Shown one piece after another: positions 20,655 to 33,199 of a DNA stretch of 64,000 bases. The position numbers were made by a program, and so were the translations under genes. The stretch comes from Burkholderiales bacterium (GTDB taxonomy: Bacteria; Pseudomonadota; Gammaproteobacteria; Burkholderiales; Burkholderiaceae_C). The first letter of the stretch is position 1. Every line of letters starts with the position of its first letter. Location of the stretch: positions 310,001 to 374,000 of the forward strand of contig JACRNC010000015.1 in the NCBI GenBank assembly GCA_016219375.1. The letters run 5' to 3'. Below the pieces are notes generated by a model. It saw only the letters and a program-made list of their open reading frames with translations. It was not told the origin of the DNA and ran no database searches.

Positions 20655-21323
20655 TCAGCGCCGCGCCTTGAGCAGCGGCTCCAGCACCGGCCAGACGTTG
20701 TCCAGCAGCCGGGGCTGCGCTTCCTCGTTGGGGTGGATGCGGTCGGCCTGGAACAGGCGCATCGCATCCGGCACGTCGGCCACGCCCTTGAAGAAGAAGG
20801 GCACCAGCGCCGCCTTGTGCTCCGCCGCCACCTGCTTGAACAGCCCGGCGAACTCCTCGCCATAGCGCCGGCCGTAGTTGGGCGGCAGCTGCATGCCCAC
20901 GATCACCACCTTGGCGCCGATGGCGCGGCTGGCCCGGGCCATCTCGCTCAGGTTGTCGGCCGTGGTCTTCAGCGGCAGGCCGCGCAGCGCGTCGTTGGCG
21001 CCCAGCTCGATCACCACGTGCGTCGGCTGGTGCTGCTGCAGCAGCGCGGGCAGGCGGCTGCGCCCGCCGGAGGTGGTGTCGCCGCTGATGCTGGCATTGA
21101 TCACCGTGGCCGGCAGCCTGCGCTCGGCCAGGCGCTGCTCCAGCAGCTTGACCCAGCCGGCATCGCGCTTGAGGCCGTATTCGGCCGACAGGCTGTCGCC
21201 CACCACCAGGATGCGCGCGGCCTCCGCGGTGCGCGCCAGGGCAGGGCCGCCACAGCCCCACGCGGCGGCCGCCAGGGCCAGGGCGATACAGTGCCGGCGA
21301 TGCAGCTCGATCAGGTCAGTCAT
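20655..21323 (-). CDS. tesA: SGNH/GDSL arylesterase, TesA-like
   Basis: A 222-residue secreted or periplasmic esterase. The N-terminal hydrophobic segment (about 10-30) looks like a signal peptide. The catalytic blocks of the SGNH family are complete: GDSLSAEYG (Ser), SISGDT (Gly), ELGANDAL (Asn), and DRIHPNE (Asp-His). E. coli TesA is a multifunctional acyl-CoA thioesterase, protease and lysophospholipase of the same fold. As in E. coli (tesA/ybbA), the gene is divergent from an ABC ATPase gene; only two bases separate the two start codons here. Confidence 0.9.
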   Translation of the reverse strand: MTDLIELHRRHCIALALAAAAWGCGGPALARTAEAARILVVGDSLSAEYGLKRDAGWVKLLEQRLAERRLPATVINASISGDTTSGGRSRLPALLQQHQPTHVVIELGANDALRGLPLKTTADNLSEMARASRAIGAKVVIVGMQLPPNYGRRYGEEFAGLFKQVAAEHKAALVPFFFKGVADVPDAMRLFQADRIHPNEEAQPRLLDNVWPVLEPLLKARR

Positions 21324-21325
21324 CT

Positions 21326-22047
<722 letters not shown>

Positions 22048-22051
<4 letters not shown>

Positions 22052-22791
22052 CCTCACCCAAGATCCTCTTCGGCTTCCATGCGCTGACGGTGCGCCTGAA
22101 GACCGCGCCGCAGACCATCCGCGAGCTGCACATCGACACCAGCCGCCGCGACCAGCGCATGCGCCAGTTCCTGGCCCGGGCCGAGGCCGCCGGCGTGCGC
22201 ATCGTCGAGTCGGACGACGAGCGGCTGCACAAGCTCTGTGGCACCCACCGCCACCAGGGCGTGGCCGCCAAGGTGGATGCGGTGGAGCAGGCCCGCTCGC
22301 TTGACGACCTGCTGGATGCGCTGGCCGAGCCGCCGCTGCTGCTGGTGCTCGACGGCGTGACCGATCCGCACAACCTGGGCGCCTGCCTGCGCGTGGCCGA
22401 CGGCGCCGGCGCACATGCCGTGATCGCACCCAAGGACCATGCCGTGGGCATCAACGCCACGGTGGCCAAGGTGGCCAGCGGCGCGGCCGAGACGGTGCCT
22501 TACTTCATGGTGACCAACCTGGCGCGCACGCTGGGCGAGCTCAAGGAGCGCGACATCTGGATCACCGGCACGTCCGACGACGCGCCGGCCACGCTCTATG
22601 ACGCCGACCTGCGCCGGCCCACGGCCCTGGTGCTGGGGGCAGAGGGCTCCGGCATGCGCCAGCTCACGCGCAAGACCTGCGACGAGCTGGTCAGCATCCC
22701 CATGCGCGGCGCGGTCGAGAGCCTCAACGTGTCGGTGGCCAGCGGCATCTGCCTGTACGAAGCCCGCCGCCAGCGCGGGTGGGCCTCCTGA
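22048..22791 (+). CDS. rlmB: 23S rRNA (guanosine-2251-2'-O)-methyltransferase RlmB
   Basis: A 247-residue SpoU-family (SPOUT) methyltransferase. The N-terminal substrate-binding domain (ILFGFHALTVRLK) precedes the knotted catalytic domain with its three motifs: DPHNLGACLRVADGAG, LVLGAEGSGMR, and SIPMRGAVESLNVSVASG. RlmB methylates G2251 in the P-loop of 23S rRNA. The length matches E. coli RlmB (243). The start overlaps the stop of the preceding ABC ATPase gene. Confidence 0.95.
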
Positions 22792-22808
22792 TTGCCTGCT
22801 TGCGCGTC

Positions 22809-23159
22809 ATGAGCCTGCGCCGCCTTCCGCTGATCGCCCTCGCCGCTGCGGCCGCCGCCACGCTGCTGGCCGCCTGCACCCAGGAGCGCCAGAACCAGCT
22901 CAAGCGTGACATCCAGAACTGGACCGGCACCAACGGCGTGCTGGAGGTCTACGCCGGCCCGCAGTTGGTCAGGCGCTTCCTGCGCATCGACAAGCTCAGC
23001 ACCGCCTATGGCACCGACGACGCCGCGCCGCGGGCCTATCGCTACGGCTACGGCGTGCTCGACGCCAACCTCAACGGCCAGGTGGATGCCGGCGAGAAGC
23101 GCGTGTACTTCGAGGTCAGCGACTTCGCCACCTACGTGTTCTTCGAGAGCCCGAGCTGA
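22809..23159 (+). CDS. Small predicted lipoprotein of unknown function
   Basis: A 116-residue protein with a basic N-terminus (MSLRRL), a hydrophobic core and the lipobox LLAAC, so it is probably lipid-anchored. The mature part is hydrophilic and contains the stretch LDANLNGQVDAGEKRVYFE, which resembles an EF-hand-like or Asp/Asn-rich loop. The ATG at 22809 is chosen because it gives a normal lipoprotein signal; an in-frame start 10 codons earlier overlaps rlmB. It lies 17 bp after rlmB. The family was not recognised. Confidence 0.65.
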   Translation: MSLRRLPLIALAAAAAATLLAACTQERQNQLKRDIQNWTGTNGVLEVYAGPQLVRRFLRIDKLSTAYGTDDAAPRAYRYGYGVLDANLNGQVDAGEKRVYFEVSDFATYVFFESPS

Positions 23160-23195
23160 CGACGGTGCCAGGCGCCCGTCGGCGGCGCGGCCTGC

Positions 23196-24410
23196 TCAGG
23201 CCGGCGCCATTACCGCATGCCTTGAGCGGGCCTCCCGCCGCGCGGCCCAGCGGCTGATCGCCCAGGCGAGCACCACCCACAGCAGCGCCACCCAGTGCAG
23301 CCAGTCGAAGCCGCCGGTGGCCGCCAGCAGCGCGCCGCCGCTGGCCGCGCCCGCCGCATGGCCCATGTAGATGGCCGAGGTGTTCAGCGCCATCAGCGCC
23401 GGCGCATAGGCCGGCGCCAACTGCACCAGCCGCGCCTGCTGGGCCGAGTTGGTCGCGAAGCCGCCCAGCGCCCACGGCGTCACCAGCAGCGCCAGCCAGC
23501 CGATGCTCACGCCCAGCGGCCACACGATCTGCCCGATGGCGATCAGCCCCAGCGTGAAGGCTACGGCCCGCGCCGGGCCGATGCGGTCCACGTGGCGCGA
23601 CAGCAGCATGTTGCCCGCCAGCCCGCAGGCGCCCAGCCAGCTGAAGAACAGGCTGATCTGCTCCGGTGTGGCCCGCAGCACCTGGTGGAAGTAGGGCACC
23701 GCATAGGCATGGATGGTCTGCTGCCCCGCGCTTTGCAGCGCGGTGACCGCCACCACCGCCATCCACACCGGATGCGTCAGCACGCCGCGCCAGGCTTTCA
23801 GCGACATCGCCGCCGGCCGCACACCCGGCGCCACCGTCTTCCATACCGCGACGGCTGCGATCAACCCCAGGCCGCTCACGCCCCACATGGCCGATCGCCA
23901 GCCCCAGCGCTCGCCCACCCAGGACGCCAGCGGCATGCCCAGCACCGAGGCCACCGACCAGCCCAGGAAGATGAAGGTGATGGCCTGCCCGCGCCGTGCC
24001 GGCGGCGCCAGGTGCCCCACCGCCGCGGCCGCCTGCGGCGTGAACACCGCGGCCGACAGCACGGTGAGCGCGCGCAGCGGCAGCAGGCTGGCGTAGTCCG
24101 GCGCCAGTGCGCAGGCCGCATGGCCGATCGCATACCAGAGCATCGCCAGCGTCAGCAGCCGCCGGCGGTCCCAACCCGAAAGCAGCGCCGCCAGCAACGG
24201 CGCGCCCACGCTCATCATCACCGCGGCCACGGCGATCAGCTGCCCGCCCACGGGCACGGACACGTCCAGGTCCAGCGTCAGGTTGTGCAGCGTGCCGGCC
24301 ACCACCATCACGCCGCAGCCGGTCACGAAATTGCCCAGGAGCAACGCCCAGCGAGCGCGCGCCCAGCCGCTGTGGATGCCCGTACTGCCGGCATCCCGGG
24401 AGCTGTCCAT
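23196..24410 (-). CDS. MFS transporter (DHA1/AraJ-like)
   Basis: A 404-residue protein with about 12 hydrophobic segments. The cytoplasmic loop between TM2 and TM3 carries a GWDRRRLLT motif like the MFS motif A. FLGWSVASVLGMPLASWVGERWGWR resembles motif C/TM5 of drug:H+ antiporters. The substrate is unknown. GTG at 24413 directly precedes ATG at 24410; GAGGCGG upstream favours ATG. It lies only 7 bp after the 2-hydroxyacid dehydrogenase gene on the same strand, so the two are probably one operon. Confidence 0.88.
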   Translation of the reverse strand: MDSSRDAGSTGIHSGWARARWALLLGNFVTGCGVMVVAGTLHNLTLDLDVSVPVGGQLIAVAAVMMSVGAPLLAALLSGWDRRRLLTLAMLWYAIGHAACALAPDYASLLPLRALTVLSAAVFTPQAAAAVGHLAPPARRGQAITFIFLGWSVASVLGMPLASWVGERWGWRSAMWGVSGLGLIAAVAVWKTVAPGVRPAAMSLKAWRGVLTHPVWMAVVAVTALQSAGQQTIHAYAVPYFHQVLRATPEQISLFFSWLGACGLAGNMLLSRHVDRIGPARAVAFTLGLIAIGQIVWPLGVSIGWLALLVTPWALGGFATNSAQQARLVQLAPAYAPALMALNTSAIYMGHAAGAASGGALLAATGGFDWLHWVALLWVVLAWAISRWAARREARSRHAVMAPA

Positions 24411-24417
24411 CACCGCC

Positions 24418-25416
24418 TCACTTCAGCACTTCGGGATTCACGATGTTGGTCGGATGACCGGCGATGAAGCTCGTCAGGTTGTCGAACGCCGCAGCGAACA
24501 GCTGCTCGTAGTTGTCCTGCTCCACATAGCCGATGTGCGGCGTGCACACCGCGTTCTCCAGCCGCAGCAGCGGATGACCCTGCAGGATGGGCTCCGCCTC
24601 GAAGACGTCCACCGCCGCCATGCCGGGGCGGCCGCGGTTGAGCGCGCTGACCAGCGCGTTCTCCTCCACCAGCTCGGCGCGCGAGGTGTTGACGAACAGC
24701 GCCGTGGGCTTCATGCGCGCCAGGTCGTCGGCGCGCACGATGCCGCGCGTGGCCTCGTTGAGCCGCAGGTGCAGGCTGAGCACATCGCTGGTCTCGAAGA
24801 AGCTCTCGCGGGACTCGGCCGCGGCCAGGCCGTCGGCGGCCGCGGCAGCACGCGAGGCCTCGCTGCCCCACACGATCACCTGCATGCCGAAGGCTCGGCC
24901 ATAGCCGGCCACCAGCCGGCCGATGCGGCCGTAGCCCCAGATGCCCAGCGTCTTGCCGCGCAGCACCATGCCGATGCCGAAGTTGGCCGGCATCGACGCG
25001 GCCTTCAGCCCGGACTGCTGCCAGGCGCCGTGCTTGAGGTTGCCGATGTACTGCGGCAGTCGCCGCATCGCCGCCATCACCAGCGCCCAGGTCAGCTCCG
25101 CCGGCGCATAGGGCGAGCTGCCGCCTTCGGCCACCGCGATGCCCAGCCGCGTGCAGGCCTCCAGATCGATGTGCGGGCCCACGCGGCCGGTCTGGCAGAT
25201 CAGCTTGAGCTTGGGCAGCTTCTCCAGCAGCGCCCGCGGCAGCTGCGTGCGTTCACGGATCAGCACCAGGGCCTCGGCATCGCGCAGCCGCACCGCGAGC
25301 TGACCGATGCCCTTGACCGTGTTGGTGAAGACCTTGGCATGCAGACCATCGAGCTTTGATGCGCACTTGAGCTTGCGCACCGCGTCCTGATAGTCGTCCA
25401 GGATGATGATGTTCAT
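24418..25416 (-). CDS. D-2-hydroxyacid dehydrogenase family protein
   Basis: A 332-residue NAD(P)-dependent oxidoreductase. The Rossmann motif is GIWGYGRIG. The catalytic Arg lies in VNTSRAELV, the Glu in VFEAEPI, and the His in CTPHIGY. It resembles the group related to phosphoglycerate dehydrogenase and glyoxylate/hydroxypyruvate reductase, but no ACT domain is present, so serine biosynthesis is unlikely. The substrate is unknown. The downstream MFS gene may transport the related acid; this is inference from spacing only. Confidence 0.88.
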   Translation of the reverse strand: MNIIILDDYQDAVRKLKCASKLDGLHAKVFTNTVKGIGQLAVRLRDAEALVLIRERTQLPRALLEKLPKLKLICQTGRVGPHIDLEACTRLGIAVAEGGSSPYAPAELTWALVMAAMRRLPQYIGNLKHGAWQQSGLKAASMPANFGIGMVLRGKTLGIWGYGRIGRLVAGYGRAFGMQVIVWGSEASRAAAAADGLAAAESRESFFETSDVLSLHLRLNEATRGIVRADDLARMKPTALFVNTSRAELVEENALVSALNRGRPGMAAVDVFEAEPILQGHPLLRLENAVCTPHIGYVEQDNYEQLFAAAFDNLTSFIAGHPTNIVNPEVLK

Positions 25417-25545
25417 GGGCGTCCTGCGGGGGAGCCGACGATTGTGCCCGCGCAGGCATGCCGCACCGGCGTGCAGGGTGCACGGCTGGTGAGCGTTTGC
25501 GACCGGCTGTGACCGCCTGTCGCGGCCACCCTGGGCGCCGGTTCT

Positions 25546-26034
25546 TCAGCGCAGCACGCGCCGCCCGGCGGCCGTGCCGCCTTGCGGGACGCGGCGCGGA
25601 AACCAGGCGTTCAACGCCTGCATCTGCGCCTCGGCCGCGACCTGCCCGCGCGAGCGCGACAGCAGGTTGAACAGGTCCAGCCGCAGGTGCCAAAGCTCGC
25701 GCAGCGATCGCGCGCGGCCGATGCGCTCGCGCAGGTCCTGCGCCGCCTCTCCGCGCAGGTCGGCCGCGGCCAGAAAGAAGGCCTCGCGTGCGGCCTGGAT
25801 GCGCACCATCGGCTGCCAGGGCGCTTCATCGGCCTGGCCCGCCTGCACCAGCCGCGCCCAGCAGCGGCCCACCCAGCGTCGCCAGGCCGGCTGGCTGCGG
25901 GTGTAGAGCTGGGGCGGGCAGATCTCCTCGCGCAGGCTGGCCGGGCGCGGCGGCTGCGCGCCGGGCAGGGGCGTGATCGCGGCTGCCCGGTCGGGGCTGG
26001 GCTCAGCGGGCGTTTCGGCAAGAAAGAACGGCAT
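25546..26034 (-). CDS. Hypothetical protein, helix-rich
   Basis: A 162-residue protein not recognised. A Pro-rich N-terminus (about 1-45) is followed by an Arg-, Leu- and Ala-rich helical part with regular RARSLRELWHLRLDLFNLLSR heptad-like spacing and a basic C-terminus. No signal peptide or membrane segment is seen. The ATG at 26034 has GGGAG 8 bases upstream; an earlier in-frame ATG is less well placed. The amphipathic helices may mean a protein-protein or nucleic-acid interaction, but no function can be given. Confidence 0.55.
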   Translation of the reverse strand: MPFFLAETPAEPSPDRAAAITPLPGAQPPRPASLREEICPPQLYTRSQPAWRRWVGRCWARLVQAGQADEAPWQPMVRIQAAREAFFLAAADLRGEAAQDLRERIGRARSLRELWHLRLDLFNLLSRSRGQVAAEAQMQALNAWFPRRVPQGGTAAGRRVLR

Positions 26035-26382
26035 CGGCGTCTCCCGGGCCACCGCAGGCGGCATCTACCCGCGTATCGGCAGTCCGGGCGGCCGACTTGA
26101 GCGGACAAGGCATGCCGCTGGCAGGGCCGCTGCCGCGGCGCCATGAAGCCGCGTGTGCCGTGACCGATGACTGCGCCCGCCGTGGTGACGGGCACCGAGG
26201 GTTAACACCCCCATGCTAGAATTGACCGGTTTAGCCCCCCACACCCTGCGCCTAGCGACACCGACTCATTCGACCGTTCCCTTGAGCTTCTGTTCGCGGC
26301 GTATCGCCGCTGGGCGCAGCCGGGTTCGCGCATGTCGAGATGGAGCTTCAGGCGCGCCATCAGACATCGGAGAAGCCCCCAC
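26035..26382. other. 348-bp region upstream of carA
   Basis: No supported gene. It includes CTAGAAT at 26216-26222, overlapped by TTGACC at 26222-26227, which may be promoter elements for carAB. A small hairpin GCGGCG-TAT-CGCCGC lies at 26296-26310 in the likely leader. No pyrimidine-responsive attenuator could be identified with confidence. Confidence 0.4.
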
Positions 26383-27565
26383 GTGCTGCCGCTATCCCCT
26401 CCTGCCCTCCTGGCGCTCGCTGACGGCACGGTCTTTCGTGGTCAATCCATCGGTGCTCCCGGCCACACGGTCGGCGAGGTGGTCTTCAACACCTCCATCA
26501 CCGGCTACCAGGAAATCCTCACCGACCCGAGCTACTGCCGGCAGATCGTCACGCTGACGTATCCGCACATCGGCAACTACGGCGTCAACGAGCAGGATGC
26601 CGAAGCGGCCACCATCCAGGCCGCCGGCCTCATCATCAAGGATCTGCCGCTGCGGGCGTCGAACTTCCGCGCCAGCCGCACGCTGCCCGATTACTTGGTC
26701 GCCAGCAACTGCGTGGCCATCGCCGGCATCGACACCCGCCGCCTCACCCGCCTGCTGCGCACCCGTGGCGCGCAGAACGGCTGCATCGTCGGCTTTGCCG
26801 CCGGCCACGACATCACCCAGGCCGATATCGACGCCGCCATCGAGCGCGCCCGCTCCGCACCCAACATGGCTGGCCAGGACCTGGCCAAGGTTGTCTCCAC
26901 CAAGACGCCCTATGTCTGGCAGGAAGGCGAATGGCGCCTGCAGGGCGCGGAGGGCAAGCCGGCCTTCAACACCGGCATGGAAGCGCGCTTCCACGTCGTC
27001 GCCTATGACTTCGGCGTCAAGCGCAACATCCTGCGCATGCTGGCCCAGCGCGGCTGCAAGCTCACCGTGGTGCCGGCGCAGACGCCGGCCGCCGAGGTGC
27101 TCAAGCTCAACCCCGACGGCATCTTCCTGGCCAACGGGCCCGGCGACCCGGAGCCCTGCGACTACGCCATCGCCGCCGCGCGCGAGCTGATCGAGCGCGG
27201 CCTGCCCACCTTCGGCATCTGCCTGGGCCACCAGATCATGGCCCTGGCCTCGGGTGCGCGCACCTACAAGATGAAGTTCGGCCACCACGGCGGCAACCAC
27301 CCGGTCAAGGACCTCGACAGCGGCCGCGTCAGCATCACGAGCCAGAACCACGGTTTCGCGGTGGATGCCGACACGTTGCCGGCCAACCTGCGCGCCACCC
27401 ACATCAGCCTCTTCGACGGCACGCTGCAGGGCCTGGCCCGCACCGACCGCCCCGCCTTCTGCTTCCAGGGCCACCCGGAGGCCTCACCCGGACCGCATGA
27501 CATCGCCTATCTGTTCGACCGTTTCATCGACCTGCTGGCTGCGCACGTGAACAAGGAGCAAGCCC

Positions 27566-27573
<8 letters not shown>
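26383..27573 (+). CDS. carA: Carbamoyl-phosphate synthase small subunit CarA
   Basis: A 396-residue glutaminase subunit that delivers ammonia from glutamine to CarB for carbamoyl phosphate, feeding pyrimidine and arginine synthesis. The N-terminal CarA domain starts at [17 protein letters not shown]. The C-terminal class I glutamine amidotransferase has the nucleophile in GICLGHQ and the His/Glu pair in [11 protein letters not shown]. The start is GTG at 26383 with GGAGAAG upstream; this matches where homologues begin, while the ATG 17 codons earlier adds unrelated sequence. It overlaps carB by 8 bases. Confidence 0.96.
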
Positions 27574-30820
<3,247 letters not shown>

Positions 30821-30836
30821 TATTTCTCTCGATCCA

Positions 30837-30883
30837 GGCCGCCGCGTGCCCTGATGACCTCAGGCGCGGCGGCCGAATTTTTT
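30837..30883 (+). terminator. Strong Rho-independent terminator between carB and greA
   Basis: GGCCGCCGCG (30837-30846) pairs perfectly with CGCGGCGGCC (30865-30874). The loop contains a second small stem (CCTGA...TCAGG). A T6 tract ends at 30883. It stops carAB transcription. The T-run ends only 18 bases before the greA start, leaving no room for a greA promoter between them, so it may also lie in the greA leader. Confidence 0.85.
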
Positions 30884-30901
30884 GTTGCCCGAGGATTTCG
30901 C

Positions 30902-31378
30902 ATGTCGACCATTCCGCTGACCAAACGCGGCGCCGAGAAGCTCAAGGAAGAGCTGCACCGGCTCAAGCACGTCGAGCGTCCTGCGGTGATCAATGCCATT
31001 GCCGAGGCGCGCGCCCAGGGCGACCTGTCGGAGAACGCCGAGTACGACGCGGCCAAGGACAAGCAGGGCTTCATCGAGGGCCGCATTCTGGAGATCGAGG
31101 GCAAGCTGGCCGCCGCCCAGATCATCGACCCGGCCGCACTGGATGCAGAAGGCCGCGTGGTGTTCGGCGCCACCGTGGATCTTGAGGAAGAAGAGTCCGG
31201 CGAGGCGGTCACCTATCAGATCGTGGGCGAAGACGAAGCCGACCTCAAGGAGGGCCGCATCTCCGTCAGCTCGCCCATCGCCCGCGCGATGATCGGCCGC
31301 TCCGTCGGCGACGTGGCTGAGGTGCGCGCGCCGGGCGGCATCAAGCGCTACGAGATCGTCGAGGTGCGCTACCAGTGA
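30902..31378 (+). CDS. greA: Transcription elongation factor GreA
   Basis: A 158-residue protein, exactly the E. coli length. The N-terminal coiled coil carries the acidic tip [14 protein letters not shown], which enters the RNA polymerase secondary channel and triggers cleavage of backtracked RNA. The C-terminal FKBP-like domain ([24 protein letters not shown]) binds polymerase. The ATG at 30902 with GAGG upstream is preferred over the in-frame ATG at 30854, which lies inside the terminator hairpin. Its stop overlaps the next start. Confidence 0.96.
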   Translation: MSTIPLTKRGAEKLKEELHRLKHVERPAVINAIAEARAQGDLSENAEYDAAKDKQGFIEGRILEIEGKLAAAQIIDPAALDAEGRVVFGATVDLEEEESGEAVTYQIVGEDEADLKEGRISVSSPIARAMIGRSVGDVAEVRAPGGIKRYEIVEVRYQ

Positions 31379-31824
31379 TGCTGCTGCGCATCCGCGCGCT
31401 GGCAGCCGGTCTGTGGGCCGGCATGCTGCTGAGCATCGGCGGCCTGGCTGCGCCCACGCTGTTTGCCATGCTCGATCGTGCGGCTGCCGGCCGGGTGGCG
31501 GGCCGCTATTTCTGGCTGGAGGCGCGCGCGAGCATCGTGCTCGCGGTCCTGCTCATCGTGATCGAGCGCTGGCTGGTTCGCAGGCACGACGAAGCAGACT
31601 TGGCGGCTCCGGCCCGCCAGTTCACGGTTGAACTCATGCTCGTACTCGGCGCGCTGCTGTGCACCATCGTCGGCTTCGAGATCATCCAGCCGCTGATGGA
31701 GCAGGCTCGCGCGGGTCAGGGCGGCTGGTCGTTTGCCAGCCTGCACGCGGTGTCGTCCGGGTTTTTCGCGGCCAAGATCGTGCTGGTTGCGATCCTGGCC
31801 TGGCGCTGCTGCGGCCGGCGTTGA
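31378..31824 (+). CDS. DUF4149 domain membrane protein
   Basis: A 148-residue protein with about four hydrophobic segments, matching the DUF4149 family often found beside greA in betaproteobacteria. The first segment LRIRALAAGLWAGMLLSIGG and the motif APTLFAMLDRAAAGRVAGRYF are typical. The function is unknown. The start ATG overlaps the greA stop by one base (TGATG), so the two are translationally coupled. It is convergent with yhbY. Confidence 0.85.
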   Translation: MLLRIRALAAGLWAGMLLSIGGLAAPTLFAMLDRAAAGRVAGRYFWLEARASIVLAVLLIVIERWLVRRHDEADLAAPARQFTVELMLVLGALLCTIVGFEIIQPLMEQARAGQGGWSFASLHAVSSGFFAAKIVLVAILAWRCCGRR

Positions 31825-31845
31825 GCCGGCCCAATTCTCAGTCGC

Positions 31846-32319
31846 TCAGTCGGCGGATTGCTTTTTCGCGCTGGTCATGCGGTGCTTGGCGCGCTTGATG
31901 CTGCCGCCGGCGGTGACGCGCTCGTTGCCCAGCAGCTTGACCTTCTTGACGGTCGGGCGGTGATTGGGGCTCTTGGACGGCTTGACGACCTTGACGATGC
32001 GCGGCCCCGGGCGGCGCGCTTCCTCGGCGGCCTTCGCCTTCTCGGGGACAGGGCGCCACAGCACCAGCAGCTTGCCGATGTGCTGTACCGGCGCGGCGCT
32101 CAGCTTGTCGCACAGGTCGGCCAACACGGATTCACGCGCTTGGCGATCGTCGGAAAACACGCGCACCTTGATCAGGCCGTGGGCACGCAGGGCTACATCG
32201 GCTTCCTTGACCACCGCGGGGGTCAGGCCCTCGGCCCCCACGAGCACGACAGGGTCCAGATGGTGCGCATCGGCCCGGTGGGCTTTGCGCTCGGCAGGGG
32301 TCAATTGAATGGCGGGCAT
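31846..32319 (-). CDS. yhbY: YhbY/CRS1-YhbY (CRM) RNA-binding protein
   Basis: A 157-residue protein. The CRM domain (about 1-95) contains [27 protein letters not shown], and HGLIKVRVF, as in E. coli YhbY, which associates with pre-50S ribosomal particles. E. coli YhbY ends near 97 residues; here a Lys/Arg-rich tail of about 60 residues ([19 protein letters not shown]) follows and could strengthen rRNA binding. It is divergent from rlmE with 20 bp between start codons, as in the E. coli locus. Confidence 0.92.
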   Translation of the reverse strand: MPAIQLTPAERKAHRADAHHLDPVVLVGAEGLTPAVVKEADVALRAHGLIKVRVFSDDRQARESVLADLCDKLSAAPVQHIGKLLVLWRPVPEKAKAAEEARRPGPRIVKVVKPSKSPNHRPTVKKVKLLGNERVTAGGSIKRAKHRMTSAKKQSAD

Positions 32320-32339
32320 CCGCCTATTATCGACGGCAG
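32320..32339. promoter_or_regulatory. Divergent yhbY/rlmE promoter region with overlapping -10 elements
   Basis: The 20-bp spacer contains TATTAT (32325-32330) on the plus strand and, overlapping it, GATAAT on the minus strand; both are close to the sigma-70 -10. A transcript started about 7 bases downstream would begin within 1-5 bases of either start codon, so both mRNAs could be leaderless or nearly so. The -35 elements would lie in the coding sequences and are not clear. Confidence 0.4.
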
Positions 32340-33038
32340 ATGAAAATCAAGACGAAAAGCAAGAAGGTCAACAAGGCGTGGCTCAGCGACCATGTCAACG
32401 ACCCCTATGTGAAGCTCGCACAGAAGGAGGGCTTCCGCTCCCGCGCGGCCTACAAGCTCAAGGAAATCGACGAGGCGCTCAAGCTGCTGCGTCCGGGGCA
32501 GCGCGTGGTGGACCTGGGCGCCGCCCCGGGGGCCTGGAGCCAGTACGTGCGCCGCAAGTTCGCCCCCAAGCAGGCCGGCACGGGCGGTGCGGCGGTCGGT
32601 GAACTGCTGGGGAGCATCGTGGCGCTTGATCTGCTGGATTTCGAGCCGATCGAGGGCGTGCAATTCATCCAGGGCGATTTCCGCGAGGACGCGGTCGCGG
32701 CCGAGCTGGCCGCGGCGCTGGGTGGCCAGCCGCTGGACGTGGTGCTGTCGGATATGGCGCCCAATCTGTCGGGGATCGAGTCGTCCGACGCCGCCCGCAT
32801 CGCGCACCTGGTGGAGCTCGCCATCGAGTTCGCCCTGGCGCATCTGCAGCCGGACGGGGCGCTGGTGTGCAAGGTATTTCACGGCAGCGGCTACAGCCAG
32901 CTCGTTGAGCTCTTCAAGCGGCACTTCCGCGTGGTGAAACCGATCAAGCCCAAGGCCTCGCGCGACCGTTCCGCAGAGACCTTCCTCGTCGGCATCGGCC
33001 CCAAGGCGGCGCGTGCCGTGTCCGCGGCGGGCGCGTGA
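32340..33038 (+). CDS. rlmE: 23S rRNA (uridine-2552-2'-O)-methyltransferase RlmE (FtsJ)
   Basis: A 232-residue SAM-dependent methyltransferase acting on U2552 of the 50S A-loop. [14 protein letters not shown] opens the domain, with Lys of the K-D-K-E tetrad. The SAM motif is [15 protein letters not shown], and the catalytic Asp lies in [22 protein letters not shown] and [16 protein letters not shown] supply the second Lys and the Glu. It is slightly longer than E. coli RlmE (209) because of an insert near residues 80-92. It sits in the conserved yhbY-rlmE-ftsH order. Confidence 0.95.
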   Translation: MKIKTKSKKVNKAWLSDHVNDPYVKLAQKEGFRSRAAYKLKEIDEALKLLRPGQRVVDLGAAPGAWSQYVRRKFAPKQAGTGGAAVGELLGSIVALDLLDFEPIEGVQFIQGDFREDAVAAELAAALGGQPLDVVLSDMAPNLSGIESSDAARIAHLVELAIEFALAHLQPDGALVCKVFHGSGYSQLVELFKRHFRVVKPIKPKASRDRSAETFLVGIGPKAARAVSAAGA

Positions 33039-33199
33039 TAGCTGCCGCGCTGTCCGGCGCAGGGGCTTTTTCAATCGGGCGGCGGGGTTGACTCGTCTAG
33101 AATTGGCCGCAGATACCGCGAAAGCACGGACTGGCCGGGTGCGTCAAGTGCCCGTATGCCGTGCGCAAGGATCAGGAATAGAGCGACGAAGGAGCCGCG

